From NCBI GenBank assembly GCA_045603485.1, contig JAZUMF010000124.1, forward strand, positions 1 through 20,496: a stretch of 20,496 nt of DNA, written 5' to 3'. How positions within the stretch are numbered: the first letter of the stretch is position 1; the number at the start of each line of letters is the position of its first letter. Shown here one piece after another: positions 14,625 through 20,496 of the stretch. The translations under genes were made by a program, and so were the position numbers. The notes beneath the pieces were generated by a model, which was given only the letters and a program-made list of their open reading frames with translations, did not search any database and had not been told where the DNA came from. Source of the stretch: RGIG5952 sp045603485. Its GTDB lineage: Bacteria; Verrucomicrobiota; Kiritimatiellia; RFP12; JAAYLN01.

Positions 14625-16292
14625 CTACTTCCTCAAATCAACGCGGCGAATCTTACCGCTTGTTGTCTTAGGTAGTTCATCGACAAAATCCACAATACGC
14701 GGATACTTGTATGGAGCGGTCGTTTGCTTGACATGGTTCTGAAGCTCCTTAGCAAGCTCAGGACTTGCAGAAAATCCATTGGCAAGCACAACCGTTGCCT
14801 TAACGACAATTCCGCGCTCGCCCTTTGGATCGGGAACTCCAGTCACAGCGCACTCGACAACTGCAGGGTGCTCCAGCAATGCGCTCTCAACCTCAAAAGG
14901 TCCAATGCGATAACCGGAACTCTTGATAACATCATCGGCGCGGCCGATAAACCAGAAGTAACCATCCTCATCCTTCCAGCCCAAATCACCAGTATAGTAG
15001 CAGCCATTACGCCAAACAGAGGGATTCTCGTAGACCTTTTGCTCAAAGCCGTACCCGTCAACCAAGCCGCAAGGCATAGCGTTACGGTTGCAACGGATAA
15101 CGATATTACCCTCAATGCCAGGCCCGCAGCTGGCACCATTATCATCCACAATATCAACATCAAGACTTGCCGAGGGCTTACCCATCGAGCCGGGCTTTGG
15201 CGACATCCAATAGAAATTACCGACGATAACGGGAGATTCGCTCTGCCCAAAGCCCTCGTTAAGCTCAAGACCGGTAAGCTCCTTAAACTTATTGAAAACC
15301 TCGGGATTTAATGCTTCACCGGCAATCGCACAACGCTTTACACTAGACCAGTCATACTTGGACAAGTCCTCCTGAATCATAAAACGAAAGACCGTTGGCG
15401 GTGCACAAAATGTCGTCACCTTGTACTTTGCGATAATCGACATCACATTGGCCGCATGGAACTTATCCATATCGTATGCCATAATGGCACTGCCGGAAAG
15501 CCACTGGCCATAAAGCTTACCCCAGGCAGCCTTAGCCCAACCCGTATCAGAAAGGGTAAAATGCAAGCCGCCAGGCATACAATGCTGCCAATATCTTGCA
15601 GTTAAAATGTGACCAAAAGGATAGAGGAAGTTATGTCGGCAAATTTTTGGATTGCCAGTCGTGCCTGAAGTGAAATAGCAAAGCATGGCATCGCTATTGC
15701 AGGTAGCCTCATCCCCCGTCGGGCGGGCAAAGAAATCAGGGAACGAAGCCATCTCATCGTCAAGATTCAGCCATCCGTCTTGAGATGGACAGCCGCAATT
15801 CACTAAAAACGGAACAGGAGTCTTTGCCTGAGCCTCAGAGACAGAAGCAATGACATGCTCATTGTTACTCGTCACAATCATCTTGACATTAGCGGCCTCA
15901 ACGCGATAATTGATATCATGAGGCTGAAGCAAATTGGAGGCAGGAATCGCAATGGCGCCAATTTTGTGAAGCGCCATAATAACCTCCCAATAACGGTAAT
16001 GGCGACACATTATAAGCATCACGACATCACCCTTGCAAATACCGAGAGACTTAAACCAGTTGGCGATTTGTGAACTCTCCCTGGAAATATCACGCATAGT
16101 CAGAATGCGCTCATCGCCATGGTCATTACACCAAACAAGAGCACGACGATCAGGGTCCTCCGCCGCCAATGTATCGATAACATCAAAGGCAAAGTTAAAA
16201 TTCTCAGGGATTTTCAAACGATAGTTAGCCTTGAAATCCTCATAAGAAGAGAATTCCGTCCTATCCAAAAATCTTTTCAAAAAGTCTTCCAT
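14625..16292 (-). CDS. AMP-forming acyl-CoA synthetase (acetyl/medium-chain type)
   Basis: 555 residues from ATG 16292, chosen for its Shine-Dalgarno GAGGTG and family fit; the frame opens upstream at 16346. The AMP/ATP P-loop is TSGTTGNPK at 208-216, followed by the GFGQSES adenylate motif, YTGDLGWKDEDGYFWFIGRADDVIKSSGYRIGP, and the C-terminal lysine in TTSGKIRR (about K547). It activates a carboxylic acid to acyl-AMP and then to acyl-CoA. The sequence most resembles medium-chain (ACSM-like) and acetyl-CoA synthetases; the substrate is unknown. It is the first gene of an operon with the sugar phosphotransferase, DUF212, dUTPase and hydrolase genes, so it might provide acyl groups for modifying a lipid or glycan. 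Confidence 0.92.
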   Translation of the reverse strand: MEDFLKRFLDRTEFSSYEDFKANYRLKIPENFNFAFDVIDTLAAEDPDRRALVWCNDHGDERILTMRDISRESSQIANWFKSLGICKGDVVMLIMCRHYRYWEVIMALHKIGAIAIPASNLLQPHDINYRVEAANVKMIVTSNNEHVIASVSEAQAKTPVPFLVNCGCPSQDGWLNLDDEMASFPDFFARPTGDEATCNSDAMLCYFTSGTTGNPKICRHNFLYPFGHILTARYWQHCMPGGLHFTLSDTGWAKAAWGKLYGQWLSGSAIMAYDMDKFHAANVMSIIAKYKVTTFCAPPTVFRFMIQEDLSKYDWSSVKRCAIAGEALNPEVFNKFKELTGLELNEGFGQSESPVIVGNFYWMSPKPGSMGKPSASLDVDIVDDNGASCGPGIEGNIVIRCNRNAMPCGLVDGYGFEQKVYENPSVWRNGCYYTGDLGWKDEDGYFWFIGRADDVIKSSGYRIGPFEVESALLEHPAVVECAVTGVPDPKGERGIVVKATVVLANGFSASPELAKELQNHVKQTTAPYKYPRIVDFVDELPKTTSGKIRRVDLRK

Positions 16293-16316
16293 TTTCACCT
16301 CAAAACAATTATTACT

Positions 16317-16346
16317 ATTATACCGCATAATAACAAAGTAGGTCAA
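16317..16346 (-). promoter_or_regulatory. Sigma-70-type promoter of the acyl-CoA synthetase operon
   Basis: Minus-strand TTGACC (16346-16341), an 18-nt spacer, then a perfect TATAAT (16322-16317). The -10 box ends 24 nt before the ATG at 16292, which leaves room for the GAGGTG ribosome-binding site. Confidence 0.8.
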
Positions 16347-16384
16347 ACTCTGTGAATTTAGCGGAAATAAGCAAGATTCTACAC

Positions 16385-16413
16385 TTGCCTTTTGACCTCA
16401 AATACTGTAAAGT
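16385..16413 (+). promoter_or_regulatory. Candidate promoter for the U32 gene
   Basis: TTGCCT, a 17-nt spacer, then TAAAGT. An alternative -10, TATACT (16429-16434), lies only 10 nt before the start codon at 16445 and would give a leaderless transcript. The two cannot be told apart from the sequence alone. Confidence 0.4.
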
Positions 16414-16444
16414 TAAGGGAGCTTTTTTTATACTTGTTTAAGAC

Positions 16445-18742
16445 ATGGCGACAATGAAAACAGAACTCCTTGCCCCAGCGGGATCCTTTGACGCGGCCTG
16501 TGCCGCTTTTCAATATGGTGCTGATGCCGTATACCTTGGTTTAGGAGGGCTTTCTGCCAGAGCTGAGGCTGTAAACTTCTCTCCTGAGCAATTAGCGGCA
16601 ATTGTTGCATATGCCCACTCGCTGACACCCAGACGCTCCGTCTACCTAGCCGTCAACACCCTTGTCCACGACGATGAATTAAATGGAGCTGTAAAAGCAC
16701 TAACCATTGCTGAAAATGCCAATGTCGATGGAGTAATCATACAGGATTTTGCCGTCTATTCATTGGCGCGCAAGCTTTTTCCCAACCTGATACTCCATGC
16801 CAGCACTCAAATGTGCGTTCATAACAAAGAAGGCGCGCAAGCACTAAAAGAGCTAGGATTTTCACGCGTAGTTTTCTCAAGAGAGCTCACATTTAACGAA
16901 ATAGCCGATATTGCCGCTACTGTTGATATCGAAACCGAAGTATTCATCCATGGCGCACTTTGCTACGGCTATAGCGGGCTTTGCCTCTTCTCCGCTCTGA
17001 CAACCGGCAGAAGCGGCAACCGTGGCAAATGTGCATACTGCTGCAGAGGTGCATTTTCTCATCCCGAAAAAAATCAAAGCTCATTCCCCTTCTCCATGCG
17101 CGACCTGGCATTAAGAGATAATGTCATCAAGCTTAGGAATGCAGGAGTGACCAGCCTTAAAATCGAAGGACGCATGAAAAGTCCGCTCTATGTTGCAGCG
17201 GCGACCCACCTCTATCGGCTAATCCTAGACAATGTTGCAACCCCCGAAGAAATTGAAGACGCGGCCAAAGATTTGGAAACGGTCTTCAGCAGACCCACTA
17301 CATCACTCTACTTCAATGGCAGAAATGCCACCGCCGAATCAATAATTGACCCTGAAACCGTAGGTCATAGAGGCACGCTCATTGGCCGCATTGAAGGAGT
17401 AAGCCGCGATCGCAACGGCAGATTCCTCCGCTTTACGACCGCCCGCGACATTGAAGTCCATGACGGACTGCAAATTGACATGCCCGGGCGTCCCTACGGC
17501 TTCCCGGTCGACATACTGCGGAAAGCCGGCGAACTTCGCTCCATCATATCTGCACCATCCGGCAGCCGCGTTGAAATCGCCCTCCCAAAGGATGCTCCAA
17601 AACTTGAAATAGGCGCAAAAGTCTTTTGCTCGTCATCGCAGGCAGTCCATAGAAAGTTTGCCTTCTCGCACCCGCGAAAAACAGAAATGCTCACTCAACA
17701 CGGAATTGATGTCGAGCTGACGCTAACCTCAAACTCAATTACAGCGACATCAAATTACAACAACGAGACGGCAACAGTCGCGCTTGAAGGCGCCTTCACA
17801 AAAGCGACAAAGCCAGAGGCAACTCGCGCTGCAATTGAAAAGGCGTTTTCAAGAACTGGAGAATCCCGTTGGAAAATAAATAAAATTAACATCAACGACC
17901 CGAATACGCTTCACGCGCCGGCATCCCTACTCAATGAACTTCGCCGCCAACTGTGCCAAGCACTCGACAACATCTTCGAAAAGGCACAGGCAACTGACGA
18001 ACGGCAAAGATTAAATCATCTTCAAAGCGAGCTATCAAAGCCGATTTCAAACGACAACGCAATCCCAACAGGTCATTCATGCAAAGTCAGGATTTCGGCG
18101 ACGCCTAAAAAAATCGAAGCCAATGAAGTAGTCCTTGCTCTATCAATCCAAGATGCCGCCGACTGCAACCGACTTGACAAGCAGCTTACGGAATGGCAAA
18201 AATCCAATCCAACAATCAGGATTGCCCTGCCGACACTCACCAGAGGCGAGGAAGCTGAAATTGTATATAACGCAATCCAGCACCTATATTCCAAAGGGTG
18301 GAAAGCTTATGAATGCGCTGACATTGCATCACTTCATGCGATAAAGCGCCTCTGCAAGGATGATATAACAATCACTGCAGACAACACATTCTATGCTCTC
18401 AATAAGATAGCCGCATTACAACTTCGCGATTTGGGAATTTCAGCCGTAGTTGCTCCTGCCGAAATTGAAGATGATAAATTAAGCGAACTCTGCAAAACCG
18501 CCCCATCAATGATAATTGTGCCGATCAAAAGCCGCCCCCCGCTCTTTATATCAGAGACCCGCCCGATAACACCTTGGAACAGATCCTCAAAATACGAGCT
18601 GAAAGATCGGCACGGAAACAACTACACAGTTGAGAAATATGATAATCGCTGGTATACTCGTCTGAAGACTGCAACCGAACATCCAGCAATAGCAGGCGCC
18701 CTACGCACAAGAACCGATTTAACCGACTGCACAAATCCATAA
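16445..18742 (+). CDS. U32 peptidase-family protein with DUF3656, RlhA-like (23S rRNA ho5C hydroxylase type)
   Basis: 765 residues, or 762 from the second ATG at 16454; neither start has a Shine-Dalgarno. The N-terminus ELLAPAGSFDAACAAFQYGADAVYLG is the U32 start. The iron-sulfur-type Cys block HGALCYGYSGLC...GKCAYCC has Cys at 173, 180, 196, 199 and 200. The SGNRG motif is standard, but the usual CAQPCR is CAYCCR here, adding a Cys. The long C-terminal half (about 300-765) fits the DUF3656 extension. E. coli RlhA (YdcP) of this family makes 5-hydroxycytidine at C2501 of 23S rRNA; a similar role is likely but not shown. The ribulose-phosphate epimerase gene follows 24 nt later and is probably co-transcribed. 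Confidence 0.9.
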   Translation: MATMKTELLAPAGSFDAACAAFQYGADAVYLGLGGLSARAEAVNFSPEQLAAIVAYAHSLTPRRSVYLAVNTLVHDDELNGAVKALTIAENANVDGVIIQDFAVYSLARKLFPNLILHASTQMCVHNKEGAQALKELGFSRVVFSRELTFNEIADIAATVDIETEVFIHGALCYGYSGLCLFSALTTGRSGNRGKCAYCCRGAFSHPEKNQSSFPFSMRDLALRDNVIKLRNAGVTSLKIEGRMKSPLYVAAATHLYRLILDNVATPEEIEDAAKDLETVFSRPTTSLYFNGRNATAESIIDPETVGHRGTLIGRIEGVSRDRNGRFLRFTTARDIEVHDGLQIDMPGRPYGFPVDILRKAGELRSIISAPSGSRVEIALPKDAPKLEIGAKVFCSSSQAVHRKFAFSHPRKTEMLTQHGIDVELTLTSNSITATSNYNNETATVALEGAFTKATKPEATRAAIEKAFSRTGESRWKINKININDPNTLHAPASLLNELRRQLCQALDNIFEKAQATDERQRLNHLQSELSKPISNDNAIPTGHSCKVRISATPKKIEANEVVLALSIQDAADCNRLDKQLTEWQKSNPTIRIALPTLTRGEEAEIVYNAIQHLYSKGWKAYECADIASLHAIKRLCKDDITITADNTFYALNKIAALQLRDLGISAVVAPAEIEDDKLSELCKTAPSMIIVPIKSRPPLFISETRPITPWNRSSKYELKDRHGNNYTVEKYDNRWYTRLKTATEHPAIAGALRTRTDLTDCTNP

Positions 18743-18766
18743 AAAGCGTCACATTTGGAGAACATC

Positions 18767-19426
18767 ATGAATACAGAAATCAAAATACTTCCATCAATGC
18801 TTGCAGCTGATTATGGACACCTTGCCGATGAAGCCGAAAGGTGCGAAGCCGCAGGTGCCGATGCTCTCCACCTAGATATTATGGACGGGCACTTCGTCCC
18901 CAACCTAAGCTTTGGCACGGGTCTCGTCACAGCATGCAGAAATGCAACAAAGCTCCACCTCGACACACACCTAATGGTAACCCGCCCCGACATCTACTTC
19001 CCACGCTTCATCGATGCCGGCTCTGACGCAATCTCATTCCATGTAGAAGCAGATTGCGACATATCCAAAACCCTAGCTGAAATACACAAACGAAATGTCA
19101 GAGCCGGGCTCGTCCTAAAGCCAAAAACAGATGCGGAAGCGTTGCTTCCATATCTAAACCAATTTGACTATGTGCTAATCATGACAGTAGAGCCTGGCTA
19201 TGGCGGACAAGCCTTCATGGAAGAGATGCTTCCAAAAATCAAAGCCGTCAGAGAAATATCCCAAAACTGCCCAAAACCATTTCCAATAATGGTAGATGGA
19301 GGCATCACAACAGCAACCGCCCCACTCTGCATTAAAGCCGGTGCAACCGAGCTTGTCGCTGGCAGCTTCCTCTTCAAAGCAAACGACATGCACAGCGCAA
19401 TCACCAATCTGAAACTCTCCCACTAA
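18767..19426 (+). CDS. rpe: Ribulose-phosphate 3-epimerase
   Basis: 219 residues from ATG 18767, preceded by Shine-Dalgarno GGAG 6 nt upstream; a TTG at 18755 is less likely. The TIM-barrel active-site motifs are present: ILPSMLAADY at 7-16, HLDIMDGHFVPN at 35-46 (metal-binding H35 and D37, catalytic D40 region), and LDTHLMV at 65-71. TVEPGYGGQAF and MVDGGI (catalytic Asp) come later, and the sequence ends normally. It interconverts D-ribulose 5-phosphate and D-xylulose 5-phosphate in the pentose phosphate pathway. It follows the U32 gene closely on the same strand. No clear terminator is seen after it; the repeat region at 19444-19552 begins 17 nt later. Confidence 0.95.
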   Translation: MNTEIKILPSMLAADYGHLADEAERCEAAGADALHLDIMDGHFVPNLSFGTGLVTACRNATKLHLDTHLMVTRPDIYFPRFIDAGSDAISFHVEADCDISKTLAEIHKRNVRAGLVLKPKTDAEALLPYLNQFDYVLIMTVEPGYGGQAFMEEMLPKIKAVREISQNCPKPFPIMVDGGITTATAPLCIKAGATELVAGSFLFKANDMHSAITNLKLSH

Positions 19427-19443
19427 AAACCCCTCCAATCTAA

Positions 19444-19552
19444 CTGTCAAACTCGCAAACTTTAATCACTAAATGGCGTTTTTACGGGACAGGCCTTACC
19501 CAATTAAAACTGTAAAACTCGCAAACTGTCTTTACTGTCAAACTTGCCACCT
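19444..19552 (+). repeat. Three direct repeats of about 18 bp
   Basis: CTGTCAAACTCGCAAACT at 19444-19461, CTGTAAAACTCGCAAACT at 19510-19527, and a diverged CTGTCAAACTTGCCACCT at 19535-19552. Spacing is irregular, so this is not a CRISPR array. A GGGACAGGCC motif (19485-19494) sits between the first two. Confidence 0.6.
19485..19494 (+). repeat. GGGACAGGCC motif, inverse of the left-end REP-like repeats
   Basis: Reverse complement of the GGCCTGTCCC that begins the repeats at 595-709. A variant, GGGACAGTCC, follows at 19613-19622. Both lie in noncoding DNA about 18.8 kb from the transposase. Confidence 0.5.
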
Positions 19553-19579
19553 AATAACCTTTAAGAACCAAGCTGCAAT

Positions 19580-19918
19580 TTATCTGCGTTCTCTGCGATA
19601 AAATTTTATAAAGGGACAGTCCTTTTCAGTTGTAACGAAAACCGATGGTCTAAATCTTCCGCACAAAGACAAATGCATCGTATAAGGAGGCTCAACATCC
19701 TCTGGAGCGTTAAACCTGACACACTCCCTCCCGTTCTTATTCCTTATGCAGATTGCAGCGGGAAAAGAGTGAACCTTTGCCGAATAATGGGCAGATGGAA
19801 GATATGACACCCCCTCGGGAAAGGCAATCTCGTTGTCAAAAACATATCGCCTGCTCCACACCCTCTTAAAATCGACATCATAAGGCCGGGAACAAGCCGT
19901 GACTGAGCGGCTATCCAT
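19580..19918 (-). CDS. Short protein of unknown function
   Basis: 112 residues from ATG 19918, with a possible Shine-Dalgarno GGAG about 10 nt upstream. It is rich in aromatic and basic residues, has no TM segment or signal peptide, and carries no motif I recognise. The tail (FIKFYRRERR) is strongly basic, and the noncoding GGGACAG motif overlaps its last codons. It could be a real small gene, or a non-coding frame in a repeat-rich stretch. Confidence 0.4.
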   Translation of the reverse strand: MDSRSVTACSRPYDVDFKRVWSRRYVFDNEIAFPEGVSYLPSAHYSAKVHSFPAAICIRNKNGRECVRFNAPEDVEPPYTMHLSLCGRFRPSVFVTTEKDCPFIKFYRRERR

Positions 19919-19956
19919 ACACCAAAGACTCCAAAAAAACTATTTCTCAAGAGATT

Positions 19957-20222
19957 CTAGTATACCATAAAGAGAGACGAGCCCGAATAGCGATACTGCG
20001 AAAGCCCCATTCTCCCCTCGCCCGCATCGTTCATATATCGCTCAACGGTCGGGTCAGAAAATTCATTTGCGACAGAAAAATACCTTGAATAACGGGCGGC
20101 ATTCGTAATCCTGCCGCTTGGCAAAGCCACAATCTGAGGCACCATAGAGCCATCCTGCTTCATATCCAAGCCGTAACTATTTGCGTCCGTCAAAGATTCA
20201 ATCTCCTTGCTCTTTGAATTCA
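19957..20222 (-). pseudogene. Possible frameshifted C-terminal part of the beta-helix-like protein
   Basis: The frame from about 20222 to TAG 19957 reads SKEIESLTDANSYGLDMKQ and continues to a plausible ending SSLFMVY, with no upstream start of its own that looks natural. It begins where the upstream frame stops at 20198, and joining them needs a +1 shift. The most economical reading is one gene broken by a single-base insertion, or a sequencing error. It could instead be a separate ORF with a start inside, such as ATG 20168. Confidence 0.35.
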
Positions 20223-20496
20223 AGAGCCTTAAAAATAATTGGGATTTGCGCACCTGAACGCATCCTGCCATCAATGTAAAATGTGACATTGGTATACAAA
20301 AGCTTAATCGGGTCTTCAAAACAAGGAGTCTCGCCTATAAAATTTTTGCAGCCGGAAAAACTAAAATAACCGCCGAAAGTATTATCCTTAATCAACCCGC
20401 CATAAAAGTAGTTGGTGCAAAAACAGCTGGTGCAATCCATAAAAGCAGGTCCGCCGTTATCTGCGATAATACCGCCGTTAACTTCAAGAACACCCC
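20198..20496 (-). CDS. Fragment of a beta-helix-like surface protein, N-terminus outside window
   Basis: The frame is open from the right edge to TGA at 20198 (98 codons plus stop). The sequence has short Gly/Asn/Phe-rich units (EVNGGIIADNGGPAF, YGGLIKDNTFGGYFSFSG) like the turns of right-handed beta-helix or polymorphic outer-membrane proteins. Cys are frequent (5 in the visible part). The N-terminus and any signal peptide lie past the window, and the C-terminal half seems to continue in another frame downstream. If real, this would be an exported or surface protein, but family assignment is tentative. Confidence 0.45.
   Translation of the reverse strand, partial: GVLEVNGGIIADNGGPAFMDCTSCFCTNYFYGGLIKDNTFGGYFSFSGCKNFIGETPCFEDPIKLLYTNVTFYIDGRMRSGAQIPIIFKALEFKEQGD

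Noticed and set aside
14724..15311. 195-residue plus-strand ORF
   Set aside because: Antisense to the acyl-CoA synthetase gene, where the synthetase motifs are complete.
19444..19552. CRISPR array
   Set aside because: Only three short repeats with unequal spacing (48 and 7 nt) and no cas gene nearby.

Overview
This window comes from a bacterial chromosome. Coding density is high and GC content is moderate. Most genes sit in long minus-strand operons, and one pair is on the plus strand near the right end. The mix of genes (a Gfo/Idh/MocA oxidoreductase, a GT/FkbH-type fusion, a RAYT-type transposase with repeats, an S23-like four-helix-bundle gene) would fit a member of the PVC group such as Verrucomicrobiota, Kiritimatiellota or Lentisphaerota. 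That placement is a guess; no rRNA gene or marker here settles it.

Left part (1-4.4 kb). A REP-associated (Y1) transposase runs off the left edge, followed upstream by two related hairpin repeats. Next come a Gfo/Idh/MocA oxidoreductase with a clear rho-independent terminator, two overlapping unrecognised membrane-protein genes, and a four-helix-bundle (23S rRNA IVS-type) gene broken by one in-frame amber codon.

Centre (4.4-11.3 kb). The tmRNA gene (ssrA) lies on the minus strand, and a degenerate copy of its 3' end lies about 215 bp away. Upstream is a minus-strand gene run transcribed from about 11.3 kb to 5.1 kb: an ACT-domain protein (UPF0237), its usual partner UPF0210, a ribokinase-like sugar kinase, a large fusion of glycosyltransferase, Cys-rich segment, FkbH-type HAD and GNAT-like region, a 36-residue membrane peptide, and a polysaccharide deacetylase. 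The second half looks like glycan assembly or modification.

Right-centre (11.3-16.4 kb). A second minus-strand operon starts from a good sigma-70-type promoter at about 16.3 kb. It encodes an acyl-CoA synthetase, a polyprenyl-phosphate sugar phosphotransferase that would start glycan synthesis, a DUF212 (PAP2-like) membrane protein, dUTPase, and a membrane-anchored alpha/beta hydrolase. With the fusion protein and the deacetylase, this suggests a dispersed exopolysaccharide or surface-glycan function.

Right end (16.4-20.5 kb). On the plus strand are a U32 peptidase-family protein of the RlhA/DUF3656 type and ribulose-phosphate 3-epimerase. A repeat-rich intergenic stretch follows, with three 18-bp direct repeats and two copies of a GGGACAG-type motif that also occurs beside the transposase at the left end. 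After it come a short unrecognised gene and the end of what may be a frameshifted beta-helix surface protein running off the right edge.

Several operon-leading genes have a -10-like box only 8-10 nt before the start codon and no Shine-Dalgarno sequence, which suggests leaderless transcripts.
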